A DNA stretch of 64,000 bases from Saccharothrix sp. HUAS TT1 (GCF_040744945.1 NZ_CP160453.1:744001-808000); one strand, 5' to 3'; positions 47,852 to 58,045 are shown, counted from the stretch's first letter. Translations and numbers: made by a program. The notes: generated by a model from the sequence alone, not told the origin.

Positions 47852-48940
47852 TCAGTTGTGAGTCCCGCGCAGCCGCTCCGCGATCTGCTCCGGCGTGGCG
47901 TCGTTCACCCAGACGCCCATGCCCGATTCCGAGCCCGCGAGGTACTTGAGCTTGTCCGCCGTGCGCAGGATCGAGAACACCTCTAGGTGCAGCCAGGCCA
48001 GGTCACGGCCGGTGCGGACGGGCGCCTGGTGCCACGCGGCGATGTAGGGCAGCGGGCGGTCGTAGAGGGCGTCCAGGCGGTGCAGCACGGCCAGGTACAG
48101 CGAGGCGAAGTCGTCCCGCTCGGCGTCGGTCAGCGCAGGTAGGTCGGGCACTTGGCGGTGCGGCACCACGTGCACCTCGACCGGCCAGCGGGCCGCGGCG
48201 GGCACGAACGCCGTCCAGTGCTCGCCCTCCGCGATGACCCTGGTGCCGGCCGCACGTTCGGCGGCCAGGATGTCGCCCATCAGTGGACGTCCGTGTGACG
48301 CCCAGTAGTCCGCCGCGGCGGCCAGCATCCGTTCCGTCTTCGGGGTCACGAAGGGGTAGCCGTAGACCTGCCCGTGCGGGTGCGACAGCGTGACGCCGAT
48401 CTCCTCGCCCCGGTTCTCGAACGGGAACACCTGCTCGACGCCCGGCGTCGCGTTCAACGCCGCCGTGCGGTCCGCCCACGCGTCCACCACCGTGCGCACC
48501 CGGGACGGGGGCAGCGAGCCGAACGACGTGTCGTGGTCGGAGGTGAAGCACACGACCTCGCACCGGCCCCGACCGGCCGCCCGCGCCACCATCGGCATCC
48601 CGTCCACAGTGGACGGCAGGTCCGGCACGCCCTGGGCGAACGACGGGAACCGGTTCTCGAACACCACCACGTCGTAGCTCGACTCGGGGACCTCGGTCGG
48701 CTTGCCCGGCGTGGACGGGCACAGCGGGCACAGGTCGGCCGGCGGCTTGTAGGTGCGGGTCTGCCGGTGCGCGGCCATCGCCACCCACTCGCCGGTCAGC
48801 GGGTCGCGGCGCACCTCCGACAGCGGCTGCGTCCGCGGCAGGTCGCGGGTGTCGACCGCGTCGCGCGGCGGCGCGTCCGGCGTGTCGTCGAAGTAGATGA
48901 TCTCCCGGCCGTCGGCCAGCTCGCCCGCCGTGCGCCTCAC
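47852..48940 (-). CDS. galT: Galactose-1-phosphate uridylyltransferase
   Basis: Leloir-pathway enzyme that exchanges UMP between UDP-glucose and galactose-1-phosphate. Zinc-site CPLCPS, and the catalytic histidines in VTLSHPHGQVYGYPF; a later VEVHVVPHRQVPDL and WHQAPVR fit the family. 362 aa. GTG at 48940 overlaps the DeoR stop by four bases. galK and galE are not in this window; a galU is present at 33.3 kb. It is the last gene of the bgaA-deoR-galT unit. Confidence 0.94.
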   Translation of the reverse strand: MRRTAGELADGREIIYFDDTPDAPPRDAVDTRDLPRTQPLSEVRRDPLTGEWVAMAAHRQTRTYKPPADLCPLCPSTPGKPTEVPESSYDVVVFENRFPSFAQGVPDLPSTVDGMPMVARAAGRGRCEVVCFTSDHDTSFGSLPPSRVRTVVDAWADRTAALNATPGVEQVFPFENRGEEIGVTLSHPHGQVYGYPFVTPKTERMLAAAADYWASHGRPLMGDILAAERAAGTRVIAEGEHWTAFVPAAARWPVEVHVVPHRQVPDLPALTDAERDDFASLYLAVLHRLDALYDRPLPYIAAWHQAPVRTGRDLAWLHLEVFSILRTADKLKYLAGSESGMGVWVNDATPEQIAERLRGTHN

Positions 48941-49734
48941 GCCAGTTCCTCTCCACGTCCCGGCACGTGCGCCAGGACCAGTTCGCCGACCTGCTCGCCG
49001 AGCACCGCCCGCGCGGGCTCGGCCAATCCCTCGTCGCTGACCAGCACGTCCGCCTCGTCCAGCGCGGCGATGGTGGAGATCCCGACGGTGCCCCACTTGG
49101 TGTGGTCGGCCACCACGACGACCCGCCCCGCCGCGTCGACCAGCGCCCGGTCGGTCTCGCTCTCGTTCAGGTTCGGGGTGGTGAAGCCGGACCGCTCGGC
49201 CATGCCGTGCACGCCCAGGAACACCACGTCCAGGTGCAGCGACCGCAGCGCCTGCACCGCCACCGGCCCGACCAGCGCGTCCGAGGGTGTGCGCACGCCG
49301 CCGGTCAGCACCACCGTGCGGTCGGTGCGCCCGCTCTGCTGGAGCACGTCGGCGACCCGGATCGAGTTGGTCACCACGGTCAGGTCCGGGATGTCGTCGA
49401 GGAACCGGGCCAGCGTCCACGTGGTGGTGCCCGCCGACAGGCCGATCGCGGTGCCGGGGCGCACCAAACCGGCGGAGAACGCGGCGATGGCCTCCTTCTC
49501 CGGCAGCTGGCGCACCGACTTGGCCTCGAACCCGGGCTCGTCGGTGCTGCGGCCGACCACCGACGTGGCGCCGCCGTACACCTTCTCGACCAGGCCGCGG
49601 GCGGCCAGCACGTCCAGGTCGCGGCGCACGGTCATGTCCGAGACGCCCAGCCGGACGACCAGGTCGCTCACCCGCACCGCGCCGGTCCGGCGGACCTCTT
49701 CCAGGATCACCGCTTGTCGCTGGCGTGCCAGCAC
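48937..49734 (-). CDS. DeoR-family sugar regulator
   Basis: Repressor with an N-terminal winged helix (ARQRQAVILEEVRRTGAVRVSDLVVRLGVSDMTVRRDLDVL) and a C-terminal sugar-phosphate sensing domain (AIGLSAGTTTWTLARFL, VVTNSI, VVLTGG, DVVFLGVHGM). 265 aa. GTG at 49734, one base from the beta-galactosidase stop, ribosome site GAAGAGG. It probably senses a galactose phosphate and controls the divergent importer through the operator pair at 51.8 kb. Confidence 0.9.
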   Translation of the reverse strand: MLARQRQAVILEEVRRTGAVRVSDLVVRLGVSDMTVRRDLDVLAARGLVEKVYGGATSVVGRSTDEPGFEAKSVRQLPEKEAIAAFSAGLVRPGTAIGLSAGTTTWTLARFLDDIPDLTVVTNSIRVADVLQQSGRTDRTVVLTGGVRTPSDALVGPVAVQALRSLHLDVVFLGVHGMAERSGFTTPNLNESETDRALVDAAGRVVVVADHTKWGTVGISTIAALDEADVLVSDEGLAEPARAVLGEQVGELVLAHVPGRGEELA

Positions 49735-49735
49735 G

Positions 49736-51739
49736 TCACACCTCTTCTTCTTCCCGGACCACGACCACGCCGCCGGCGGGCACGACCACGCCGCCCGGCA
49801 CGCGCTCGCCGGACAGCAGCTCGACACCCGTCGCGGGCAGCTCGACGTCGCCGTCCCCGTGGTTCACCGCGACCAGCCACGATACGGCGGACCCGTCCAC
49901 CTCACCGCCTCGGCGCACGACCTCGACGTCCACGTGGCCCGTCCCGGTCACCCCCGCGCCCGCCAGCGCGGTCCGCGTCAGCCGGTCCAGCCCGTCGCCG
50001 GTCAGGCCGCACGCCACGTACCAGGCGACGCCGTCGCCGCGGCCGTTGCGGGTGATGGCGGGCACGCCGGGCAGCGGGCCGTCGACGTAGGAGGCGACCA
50101 CCTCCGCACCGGTGGCGTGCAGGTGCTCGGTCCAGACCGTGGCCGACGAGCCGTCGTCCAGGGACACCTCCTCGCCCTCCCGCAGCGGGTGGAACTCCTC
50201 GGTCCGCACGCCGAGCAGGTCGCGGAACGCGCCGGGGTAGCCGCCGAGGTGCACGTGGCCGCGGCTGTCGGTGATGCCGGACAGGTAGGTGACCAGCAGG
50301 TGGCCGCCCGCCTCCACGTGCCGCTCGTACGGCGACGCGTCGTCCACCAGGTAGAGCGCGGGCAGCACGACCAGCCGGTAGCCGGACAGGTCCGCGCCGG
50401 GCGGCACGAAGTCGACCGTCACCCCGGCCCGCCACAGCGCCCGGTAGTGCGCGAGGACGTGCCGGTGGTAGGAGAAGTCGGCGGTCGGGTGCGCGGGCTG
50501 ACCGAGCGCCCACCCCGACTGCCAGTCGTGCACGATCGCCACCGACGCCCGCACGGTCGAGCCGACGAGCTCGGCGATCCGCCCGTACTCCGCGCCGACC
50601 TGCTCGACCTCGCGGAACACCTTCGTGTCCGGGCCGGCGTGCGGCACCATCGCCGAGTGGTAGCGCTCCGCGCCCGCGCGCGACTGCCGCCACTGGAAGA
50701 ACAGCGTCCCGTCCGCGCCGCGGGCCAGGTGCGCGTACGAGTTGCGCCGCAGCTCGCCCGGCTGCTTGGCGATGTTGCGCGGCTGCCAGTTCACCGCCGA
50801 CGTGGAGTGCTCCATCAGCAGCCACGGCCGGCCGCCCGCCAGCCCGCGCACCAGGTCGGCGGAGAACGCCAGGTCGACGTGCCGCTCGGGGTCCTCGGCG
50901 CGGGTGTAGTGGTCGTTGGCGACGAAGTCGACCTCGGCCGCCCACTTCCAGTAGTCCAGCGCCTGGAAGCCCCACGTCACCATGAAGTTCGTGGTCACCG
51001 GCACGCCCGGGGTGACCTCGCGCAGCACGTCGCGCTCGGCCTTGTACAGCTCCAGCAGCGCGTCGGAGGAGAACCGGTCGAAGTCCAGCAGGTGGCCGGG
51101 GTTGCCCAGCGACGGCGTCGCGCGCGGCGGCAGCACCTGGTCCCACGAGGTGTAGTGCTGGCTCCAGAACGCCGTGCCCCACGCCTCGTTCAGCTCGTCC
51201 AGGGCTCCGTGGCGGGCCTTGAGCCAGTCCCGGAACGCCACCGCGCAGCGGTCGCAGTAGCAGCGCGACACGTGGCAGCCGTACTCGTTGCCGACGTGCC
51301 ACGCCGACAGCGCCGGGTGGTCGCGGTACCGCTCGGCCAGCGCGCGGGCCAGCGCGACGGCCCTGGTCCGGTAGACCGGCGAACTGGGGCAGTACGACTG
51401 GCGCGACCCCGGCGAGAGCCGCACGCCGTCGGCGGTCTCCGGCAGCACCTCGGGGTGCGCCGAGGTCAGCCAGGGCGGCGGCGCGGCGGTCGCGGTGGCC
51501 AGGTCGACCCGGATGCCGGCGTCGTGCAGCAGGTCGAGCACGCGGTCCAGCCAGCCGAACTCGTGGCGGCCGTCCTCGACCTCCAGCAGCGCCCAGGAGA
51601 AGATGCCGACGCTGACCAGGTTCACCCCGGCGCGCCGCATCAGCTCGACGTCGTCCGCCCAGACGGCCTCCGGCCACTGCTCCGGGTTGTAGTCGGCGCC
51701 CCACGCCAGGCCGGGCACACCGGTTGGCCAAGTCGTCAT
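49736..51739 (-). CDS. GH42 beta-galactosidase
   Basis: Hydrolyses terminal beta-galactosides. GH42 features: N-terminal ADYNPEQWPEAVWADDVELMRRAGVN, acid/base Glu in WHVGNEYGCH, nucleophile Glu in WLLMEHSTSAVNWQ, and a zinc-type cysteine cluster SRCYCDRCAVAF. 667 aa including the beta-galactosidase trimerisation and C-terminal domains. No signal peptide, so it acts on imported galactosides. ATG at 51739. First gene of the unit with the DeoR regulator and galT, divergent from the ABC importer. Confidence 0.94.
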   Translation of the reverse strand: MTTWPTGVPGLAWGADYNPEQWPEAVWADDVELMRRAGVNLVSVGIFSWALLEVEDGRHEFGWLDRVLDLLHDAGIRVDLATATAAPPPWLTSAHPEVLPETADGVRLSPGSRQSYCPSSPVYRTRAVALARALAERYRDHPALSAWHVGNEYGCHVSRCYCDRCAVAFRDWLKARHGALDELNEAWGTAFWSQHYTSWDQVLPPRATPSLGNPGHLLDFDRFSSDALLELYKAERDVLREVTPGVPVTTNFMVTWGFQALDYWKWAAEVDFVANDHYTRAEDPERHVDLAFSADLVRGLAGGRPWLLMEHSTSAVNWQPRNIAKQPGELRRNSYAHLARGADGTLFFQWRQSRAGAERYHSAMVPHAGPDTKVFREVEQVGAEYGRIAELVGSTVRASVAIVHDWQSGWALGQPAHPTADFSYHRHVLAHYRALWRAGVTVDFVPPGADLSGYRLVVLPALYLVDDASPYERHVEAGGHLLVTYLSGITDSRGHVHLGGYPGAFRDLLGVRTEEFHPLREGEEVSLDDGSSATVWTEHLHATGAEVVASYVDGPLPGVPAITRNGRGDGVAWYVACGLTGDGLDRLTRTALAGAGVTGTGHVDVEVVRRGGEVDGSAVSWLVAVNHGDGDVELPATGVELLSGERVPGGVVVPAGGVVVVREEEEV

Positions 51740-51771
51740 GGCGGCCAGACTGGTCGATTCAGGACCCGAAC

Positions 51772-51865
51772 GTCAACACAGTCCAACAGGAACACTCGGG
51801 TACCTTGACATTCCCTGTGGCTCACACCACATTGTGAGTCCTCTTGTTGACTCTTTGTTCACTTG
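51772..51865. promoter_or_regulatory. Paired operator candidates in the divergent galactoside promoter
   Basis: Two similar sequences face opposite directions: on the minus strand at 51772-51795 TGTTGGACTGTGTTGAC, and on the plus strand at 51841-51865 TGTTGACTCTTTGTTCAC. Both contain two TGTT[GC]AC-like half-sites. Between them lies the palindrome CTCACA-CCACAT-TGTGAG (51821-51838). DeoR-type repressors commonly use such direct repeats. Confidence 0.5.
51805..51833 (+). promoter_or_regulatory. Candidate sigma-70 promoter for the ABC importer
   Basis: TTGACA at 51805-51810, a 17-base spacer, then CACATT at 51828-51833. The -35 is a perfect match, the -10 weak. It lies about 65 bases before the binding-protein ATG and overlaps the palindrome in this region, consistent with repression. 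Confidence 0.4.
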
Positions 51866-51897
51866 GTTCCGGCCGAGTGTCACCCGGAGGAACGACG

Positions 51898-53190
51898 ATG
51901 ACCAGGTTCTCCGCCAGCCATCCGTTATTGGGCCGTCGAACCCTCCTGAGGGCGATGATCGCGGGCGCGGGCGTCGCGGCCGTGCCCGGCCTGGCCGCGT
52001 GCGGCTCCGACGGCGGCGGCGCCGCCACCGACGCGGTGACGTTCGGCAACAACGCCTCCGACCAGGTGCCCAAGGACGCGATCACCGCCGCGCTCAAGGC
52101 GTTCGAGGGCGAGTCCGGCCTCAAGGTCACGATCAACACCAAGCAGCACGAGCAGTACCAGGAGCAGATCAACAACTACCTCCAGGGCAGGCCGGACGAC
52201 GTGCTGGCCTGGTTCGCGGGCTACCGGATGCGGTTCTTCGCCGAGAAGGGCCTGACCGGCGACCTGAGCGGCGTGTGGTCGAAGGTCTCCGGCGGCTACG
52301 AGCCCGCGCTGAAGGAGGCGTCCACGGCGTCGGACGGCAAGCAGTACCTGATCCCGTTCACCCAGTACCCGTGGGGCGTGTTCTACCGCAAGAGCGTGTG
52401 GCAGCAGCGCGGCTACGAGGTGCCGAAGACGTTGGACGAGCTGGTCGCGCTGTCCACGAGGATGCGGGGCGACGGCCTGGACCCGATCGCGTTCGCGCAG
52501 AAGCAGGGCTGGCCCGGTATGGGCACCTTCGACCAGCTGAACTTCCGGATCAACGGCTACCGGTTCCACGTCGACCTGATGGCCGGCAAGGAGGACTGGC
52601 AGGGCACGAAGGTGCGCGAGGTGTTCGACACCTGGAAGCGCCTGCTGCCGCTGCACCAGGAGAACGCGCTCGGCCGGGACTGGCAGGAGGCCGCCCAGTC
52701 GCTCCAGCAGGGCAAGGCGGGCATGATGCTGCTCGGCTCGTTCATCGCCCAGCAGTTCAAGGGCGAGGAGGAGGACCTGGACTTCTTCCCGTACCCGGAG
52801 ATCAACCCGGAGCACGGCCAGGACACCGTGGAAGCGCCGATCGACGGCTACATGATGTCCGCCAAGCCCGGCAACGCCGAGGGCGCGGCGAAGCTGCTGG
52901 AGTACCTGGCCGCACCCGCCGCGCAGCTGCTGTACACGAAGGCCGACAGCGGCGTCATCGCCACGTCCAACAAGGCCGACACGTCCGGCTACAACTCGTT
53001 GCAGAAGAAGGCCGCGCAGGTCATCAAGGAAGCCGCGCACATCACCCAGTTCCTGGACCGCGACACCGACCCGCGGTTCGCCAGCGACGCGGCCACCAAC
53101 GGGCTGAACGCGTTCATCCAGAACCCCGACGACATCGGCTCGATCCTCAAGGGCATGGCGGACCAGGCGAAGACGATCTTCACGGAGTGA
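51898..53190 (+). CDS. Sugar ABC transporter solute-binding lipoprotein
   Basis: Extracytoplasmic sugar-binding protein. Signal LGRRTLLRAMIAGAGVAAVPGLAAC ends in a lipobox with the modified cysteine near residue 35; the twin arginines suggest Tat export. Mature blocks KVTINTKQHEQYQEQINNYLQG, YLIPFTQYPWGVFYRKSVWQQRG, KTLDELVALSTRM and KAGMMLLGSFIAQQF match the family 1 binding proteins. 430 aa; ATG at 51898 with GGAGGAA seven bases before. First gene of the importer; galactosides are the likely ligand by context. Confidence 0.92.
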   Translation: MTRFSASHPLLGRRTLLRAMIAGAGVAAVPGLAACGSDGGGAATDAVTFGNNASDQVPKDAITAALKAFEGESGLKVTINTKQHEQYQEQINNYLQGRPDDVLAWFAGYRMRFFAEKGLTGDLSGVWSKVSGGYEPALKEASTASDGKQYLIPFTQYPWGVFYRKSVWQQRGYEVPKTLDELVALSTRMRGDGLDPIAFAQKQGWPGMGTFDQLNFRINGYRFHVDLMAGKEDWQGTKVREVFDTWKRLLPLHQENALGRDWQEAAQSLQQGKAGMMLLGSFIAQQFKGEEEDLDFFPYPEINPEHGQDTVEAPIDGYMMSAKPGNAEGAAKLLEYLAAPAAQLLYTKADSGVIATSNKADTSGYNSLQKKAAQVIKEAAHITQFLDRDTDPRFASDAATNGLNAFIQNPDDIGSILKGMADQAKTIFTE

Positions 53191-53194
53191 CGGC

Positions 53195-54127
53195 GTGACC
53201 GCATCGGAGTCCCCACCGGCGCCCGCCCGGACCCGGCGGCGCGCCACCGCGCTCGCGCCGCGCGACAAGCTCGTGCTCGGCCTGATGCTCGGCATCCCGT
53301 CGCTCGTGCACCTCGCGCTCGTGTGGGCGCCCGCGCTCGGGTCGGTCGCGCTGTCGTTCAGCTCGTGGGACGGCATCGGCGGGTTCGAGGACATCGAGTG
53401 GGTCGGCGTGCAGAACTACGTCGACATCTTCACCCGCTACCCGCGGTTCTGGCCCGCGTTGCGGCACAACCTCATCTGGCTGCTGTTCCTGCTCGTCGTG
53501 CCGACCGTCGCCGGGTTGCTGCTGGCCGTGCTGCTGGACCGGCAACTCCGGTTCGGGCGGATCTACCAGAGCGCGCTGTACCTGCCGATGGTGCTGTCGC
53601 TGGCCCTCGTCGGGTTCATCTGGCAGCTCATCTACCAGCCGGAGCAGGGGCTGCTGAACAACGTGCTCGGCACCGCGTCGACCGACCCGGTGAACTGGCT
53701 GGGCGACCCGGACATCAACCTGTACGCGGTGCTGGTGGCGGCCGGGTGGCGGCACACCGGGTACGTCATGCTGCTGTACCTGGCCGGGTTGAAGGCGGTC
53801 GACCCGGCGTTGAAGGAAGCCGCGGCGCTGGACGGCGCGAACGCGTGGCAGACGTTCTTCCGGGTGACGTTCCCGGTTCTCAAACCGGTGAACGTGGTGG
53901 TGCTCGTGGTCACCGTGATCGAGGGCCTGCGGGCGTTCGACATCGTGTACGTCATCAACAAGGGGCGCAACGGGCTGGAGCTGCTGTCCGTGCTGGTGAC
54001 CGACAACATCATCGGCGAGTCGAGCCGGATCGGCTGGGGCTCCGCGCTGGCCGTCGTGCTGCTGGTGATCTCGCTCGGGTTCATCGTCACCTACCTGTTC
54101 CAGGTGTTCCGCGAGGAGGAGCGGTGA
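53195..54127 (+). CDS. Sugar ABC transporter permease (MalF/UgpA type)
   Basis: Six membrane segments and the EAA loop EAAALDGANAWQTFFRVTFPVLKPV, which contacts the ATPase. 310 aa. GTG at 53195, five bases after the binding protein stop, and overlapping the second permease by four bases. No ATPase gene is present; shared MsiK-type ATPases serve such importers in actinobacteria. Confidence 0.92.
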   Translation: MTASESPPAPARTRRRATALAPRDKLVLGLMLGIPSLVHLALVWAPALGSVALSFSSWDGIGGFEDIEWVGVQNYVDIFTRYPRFWPALRHNLIWLLFLLVVPTVAGLLLAVLLDRQLRFGRIYQSALYLPMVLSLALVGFIWQLIYQPEQGLLNNVLGTASTDPVNWLGDPDINLYAVLVAAGWRHTGYVMLLYLAGLKAVDPALKEAAALDGANAWQTFFRVTFPVLKPVNVVVLVVTVIEGLRAFDIVYVINKGRNGLELLSVLVTDNIIGESSRIGWGSALAVVLLVISLGFIVTYLFQVFREEER

Positions 54128-54987
54128 ACGCGGGTTTCCGACCGGCGCGCGTCGCGCTGCACGTGTTCCTGGTCCTGACGTGCCTGGTGACGCTGGCGCC
54201 GCTGTTGTGGGCGCTCTACGCGTCGCTGCGCACGTACGACGACACGGCGCGCAACGGGTACTTCTCGATCGCCGAGAGCCTGACGCTGGACAACTTCGGC
54301 GCCGCGTGGACGCAGGCGGACCTGCCGCACTACTACCTGAACACGCTGCTCGTCGCGGTGCCCGCGCTGGTGCTCGTGCTGCTGCTCAGCTCCATGGTGG
54401 CGTTCGGGGTGTCGCGGTTCTCGTTCCGGTTCAACCTGGTGCTGCTGATGCTGTTCACGGCGGGCAACCTGCTGCCGCAGCAGGTGATCGTGACGCCGCT
54501 GTGGCGGCTGTACCTGCTCACGCCGGTGCCGGGGTGGGTGAGCGACAGCGGCGTGCTGCTGGACTCGCAGCTCGGGCTGGTGCTGATCCACGTGGCGTTC
54601 CAGTCCGGGTTCTGCGTGTTCGTGCTGAGCAACTACATGAAGACGATCCCGGTGGAGCTGGGCGAGGCGGCGCGGGTGGACGGCGCGGGCGTGTTCCGGC
54701 AGTACTGGCAGGTGATCCTGCCGCTGTGCCGGCCCGCGCTGGCGGCGTTGGCGACGCTGGAGTTCACCTGGATCTACAACGACTTCCTGTGGGCGCTGGT
54801 GCTGATCCAGACCGGCGACAAGATGCCCATCACCTCGGCCCTGCAGAACCTGAGGGGGACCTTCTTCGTCGACAACAACCTGATCGCCGCGGGCTCGCTG
54901 CTCGTCGCCCTCCCGACCCTGGTCGTCTTCTTCGTCCTCCAGCGCCAGTTCATCGGCGGCCTGACCCTGGGCTCCACCAAGGGCTGA
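54124..54987 (+). CDS. Sugar ABC transporter permease (MalG/UgpE type)
   Basis: Second permease of the importer, 287 aa, with six membrane segments and the loop ELGEAARVDGAGVFRQYWQVILPLCRPAL, the EAA motif. GTG at 54124 overlaps the first permease stop (GTGA). The unit ends here with no ATPase; the following 110 bases precede an unrelated secreted protein. Confidence 0.92.
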   Translation: MNAGFRPARVALHVFLVLTCLVTLAPLLWALYASLRTYDDTARNGYFSIAESLTLDNFGAAWTQADLPHYYLNTLLVAVPALVLVLLLSSMVAFGVSRFSFRFNLVLLMLFTAGNLLPQQVIVTPLWRLYLLTPVPGWVSDSGVLLDSQLGLVLIHVAFQSGFCVFVLSNYMKTIPVELGEAARVDGAGVFRQYWQVILPLCRPALAALATLEFTWIYNDFLWALVLIQTGDKMPITSALQNLRGTFFVDNNLIAAGSLLVALPTLVVFFVLQRQFIGGLTLGSTKG

Positions 54988-55097
54988 GCGGTGGCGTTAC
55001 CGTGACGACGGCCACGCGCGGGCGGGGTATCAGCAGCCGGCGGGCGCGATCCACTCCTCAGTAGAGGCGACAGCAGCCCCGCCGAGAGGACGTCCCG

Positions 55098-55907
55098 ATG
55101 CCCATCCGCCGCACCCTGGCCGCCTGCGCCGCGGTGGTCGCCGCCACCCTGGCGACGGCCACCCCCGCGCGGGCCACGTCGGCCCTGCTCCACGCCGAGC
55201 TGGCCGAGCTGGCCGACAACCTCAACTCCCTGGCGTGGCCCGGCCAGGACACCTACAACTTCTACCCCGGCGCCAAGGGCCACCCGAACGTGGCCACGAG
55301 CGTCGTGTGGGGCACGCCGGGCAGCCCCACCACCTACGAGAACAAGTCCAAGTGCGCGCCGCTGCTCACCCAGGCCCTGAAGCACACGTTCTCCTGGGCG
55401 ACCGACACCTACCTGGACGACGAGTTCGACAGCCCCAGCCCCACCGCGGCGCAGTACTACGACGGCCTCCAGGCGGGCGCGGCGCACTTCACCACCAAGA
55501 CCGCGGTCGCCGGCCTGGCGCCGGGCGACGTCATCGCGATCAAGTACAACGACAGCGCGGGCGGCACCGGCGACGCCACCGGGCACGTCCTGGTCGTCGC
55601 GGGCGCGCCGCAGCAGCACAACCGGGACGGCAACGCCTCGACCCGCGAGTGGGCCGTGCCGGTGATCGACAGCACCAGCAACCCCCACGGCGTCGCCAGC
55701 ACCAACTCCTCGTCGCCGTACCAGCAGTTCCCGGACACCCGCGCGGTCGGCGCCACCGAGTACAGCGGGGTCGGCCGGGGCTGGATCTTCATCAGCACCA
55801 CCGCGGCCGACGTCCCGACCGGCCACTGGTGGGGCGTGAACGAGAACGTGACCGACCAGTACAAGCCGGTGTCGACCCGGCCGATGACCTTCGGCGCGGT
55901 GTCCTAG
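55098..55907 (+). CDS. Secreted protein with NlpC/P60-like peptidase fold
   Basis: A signal peptide (RRTLAACAAVVAATLATATPARA) is followed by a ~240-residue domain. SKCAPLLTQALKHTF supplies a candidate catalytic cysteine, LAPGDVIAIKYN is the usual beta-turn of NlpC/P60 and CHAP enzymes, and GHVLVVAGAP supplies the histidine. A polar third residue is not obvious. It may hydrolyse peptidoglycan or peptides; no recognised binding module. 269 aa. It is convergent with the sensor kinase gene with six bases between. Confidence 0.6.
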   Translation: MPIRRTLAACAAVVAATLATATPARATSALLHAELAELADNLNSLAWPGQDTYNFYPGAKGHPNVATSVVWGTPGSPTTYENKSKCAPLLTQALKHTFSWATDTYLDDEFDSPSPTAAQYYDGLQAGAAHFTTKTAVAGLAPGDVIAIKYNDSAGGTGDATGHVLVVAGAPQQHNRDGNASTREWAVPVIDSTSNPHGVASTNSSSPYQQFPDTRAVGATEYSGVGRGWIFISTTAADVPTGHWWGVNENVTDQYKPVSTRPMTFGAVS

Positions 55908-55913
55908 CGGCTC

Positions 55914-57308
55914 CTAGGCGTGCGGCGCGAGCGCCGGGCGGCCGGGGAGGCGCAGGGTGAACATGGCGCCGCCCTCGGGCGCCCGGCCCACGTAGGCCAT
56001 GCCGCCGTGGCGCTCGGCGACCTGCTTGACGATGGCGAGGCCGAGGCCCGAGCCCGGGAGGGTGCGGGCCTCGGAGGAGCGGTAGAAGCGCTCGAAGACG
56101 TGGGGCAGGTCGGCGTCGGCGATGCCCGGACCGGAGTCGGCCACCTCCACCACGGCGCTGCCGTCGCCCAGCTGCCGCAGGCTCAGCCGGACGACGCCCC
56201 GCGCCGGGCTGAACTTCACGGCGTTGTCGAGCAGGTTCAGCACCGCCCGCTCAAGAGCGCTGGAGTCGCCCAGCAGGGACCACGGGGCCAGCTCCACGAC
56301 GAACTGCACGTCGGACGCGCGGCGGCGAGCGCGGTCCAGCGCGCGCTCCACCACCTCGACCAGGTCCACCGGCTCGTGCACGACCTGGGGCGCGTCCTCG
56401 CGCGCCAGCTCCACCAGGTCCCCGATCAACGTGGTCAGCTCGTCCAGCTGCGCCCGCACGTCGGCGTTGATCTCCGCCTTGTCCTCGTCGGACAGCGTCG
56501 GCGCGTCCGGCCGCTCGGACGCCAGCAGCAGCTCCAGGTTCGTCCGCATGGACGTCAGCGGCGTCCGCAGCTCGTGCCCGGCGTCCGCGACCAGCCGCCG
56601 CTGCCGCTCCTGCGAGTCCGCCACCGCGCCGAGCATCGCGTTGAACCGCTGCGACAGCACCGCCAGCTCGTCGTCGCCGGACACCGGGATGGGCCGCAGG
56701 TCGCCGGTCATCGCCACCCGCTCGGTGGCCTCGGTCAGCCGCTGCACGGGCCGCAGCCCGGTCCGCGCCACCGCCGTCCCCGCCAGCGCCGCGACCAGCA
56801 CGCCCAGCCCGCTGATCACGAACAGCACCACGGACAGCTTGCCCAGCGTGGTGTTCAACGGCTTGGTGGACTGGGCGATCAGCATCGCCTGCCCGTCGCC
56901 GTACGGCACCGCGATCACCCGGAAGTCGGTGCGCAGGTCGGTCCAGATGTTCTCCAGCCGCGACCCGCGCGCCACGTCGAGGTCGGCGGGCTGGGTCGGC
57001 GGCGCGACCGTCCCCTTCGGGTACTGGATCAGCCCGCTCACGTCGAGCACGCCGATCCGGATGTCACCGGCCGCGAGGAACGCGCCCGGTATCTCGGACA
57101 CGTCGTTGTTGACCTTCGGCGCGGTGACCGCGGCGCCCGCCCGCTGGCGCAGGTTCGCGTCCATCTGGTCGTGCAGGTTCCGGCTCACCGTCATGTACGC
57201 GCCGAGCGACACGACGGCGACGGCGCCGGCGACGCAGAACGCGGCGAGCAGGGTCACCCGGGCCCGCAGCGACACCCGCTGGAGCCGCCCGTTGGCGGCA
57301 CCGATCAC
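55914..57308 (-). CDS. MprB-like sensor histidine kinase
   Basis: Two membrane segments flank a ~130-residue extracytoplasmic sensor ([43 protein letters not shown]); then HAMP, HisKA with [22 protein letters not shown] box [12 protein letters not shown] and [18 protein letters not shown]. 464 aa. GTG at 57308 overlaps the response-regulator stop. Similar in layout to MprB of mycobacteria, which responds to envelope stress; the ligand is not known. Confidence 0.91.
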   Translation of the reverse strand: MIGAANGRLQRVSLRARVTLLAAFCVAGAVAVVSLGAYMTVSRNLHDQMDANLRQRAGAAVTAPKVNNDVSEIPGAFLAAGDIRIGVLDVSGLIQYPKGTVAPPTQPADLDVARGSRLENIWTDLRTDFRVIAVPYGDGQAMLIAQSTKPLNTTLGKLSVVLFVISGLGVLVAALAGTAVARTGLRPVQRLTEATERVAMTGDLRPIPVSGDDELAVLSQRFNAMLGAVADSQERQRRLVADAGHELRTPLTSMRTNLELLLASERPDAPTLSDEDKAEINADVRAQLDELTTLIGDLVELAREDAPQVVHEPVDLVEVVERALDRARRRASDVQFVVELAPWSLLGDSSALERAVLNLLDNAVKFSPARGVVRLSLRQLGDGSAVVEVADSGPGIADADLPHVFERFYRSSEARTLPGSGLGLAIVKQVAERHGGMAYVGRAPEGGAMFTLRLPGRPALAPHA

Positions 57309-57994
57309 GGAGGGGTCTCCCGCAGCACGTAGCCGACGCCGCGCACGGTGTGCAGCAGCCGGGGCTCGCCCTCGGCCTCGGTCTTGCGGCGCAGGTAGCC
57401 GACGTAGACCTCCAGCGCGTTGCCGGAGGTCGGGAAGTCGTAGCCCCAGACGTCCTCCAGGATGCGACCGCGGGTCAGCACCTGCTTGGGGTGCGCCAGG
57501 AACAGCTCCAGCAGCGCGAACTCGGTCCGGGTGAGGCTGATCGGCCGGTCGCCGCGCCGCACGTCCCTGGTGCCGGGGTCCAGCTCCAGGTCGGCGAACC
57601 GCAGCACCGCGCCCGCCGGCTCGTCGGCGTCGGACGCCGCCCGCCGCAGCAGCGCGCGCAGCCTGGCCAGCAGCTCCTCCAGCGCGAACGGCTTGGGCAG
57701 GTAGTCGTCCGCGCCCGCGTCCAGCCCGGACACCCGGTCGGACACCGCGTCCCGGGCGGTGAGCACGAGGATCGGCAGGTCGTCGCCGGTGCTGCGCAGC
57801 CGGCGGCACACCTCCAGCCCGTCGAGCCGCGGCATCATCACGTCCAGCACCATGGCGTCGGGGCGCTGGGAGACGACGGACTCGAGGGCCTGCTGGCCGT
57901 CGCCGGCAAGGTCGACCTGGTAGCCGTTGAACTGCAGTGAGCGGCGAAGCGACTCACGCACGGCCCGGTCGTCGTCGACAACGAGGATGCGCAT
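57305..57994 (-). CDS. MprA-like OmpR-family response regulator
   Basis: Receiver with [36 protein letters not shown] (phosphorylated Asp) and [18 protein letters not shown]; winged helix with [28 protein letters not shown] and [31 protein letters not shown]. 229 aa, ATG at 57994. First gene of the kinase pair. Confidence 0.93.
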   Translation of the reverse strand: MRILVVDDDRAVRESLRRSLQFNGYQVDLAGDGQQALESVVSQRPDAMVLDVMMPRLDGLEVCRRLRSTGDDLPILVLTARDAVSDRVSGLDAGADDYLPKPFALEELLARLRALLRRAASDADEPAGAVLRFADLELDPGTRDVRRGDRPISLTRTEFALLELFLAHPKQVLTRGRILEDVWGYDFPTSGNALEVYVGYLRRKTEAEGEPRLLHTVRGVGYVLRETPP

Positions 57995-58045
57995 GGGGTC
58001 AGTCTTGCTCCTGGTCCTGAGAGTCGCCTGAGAAGCGAGTGTGAG

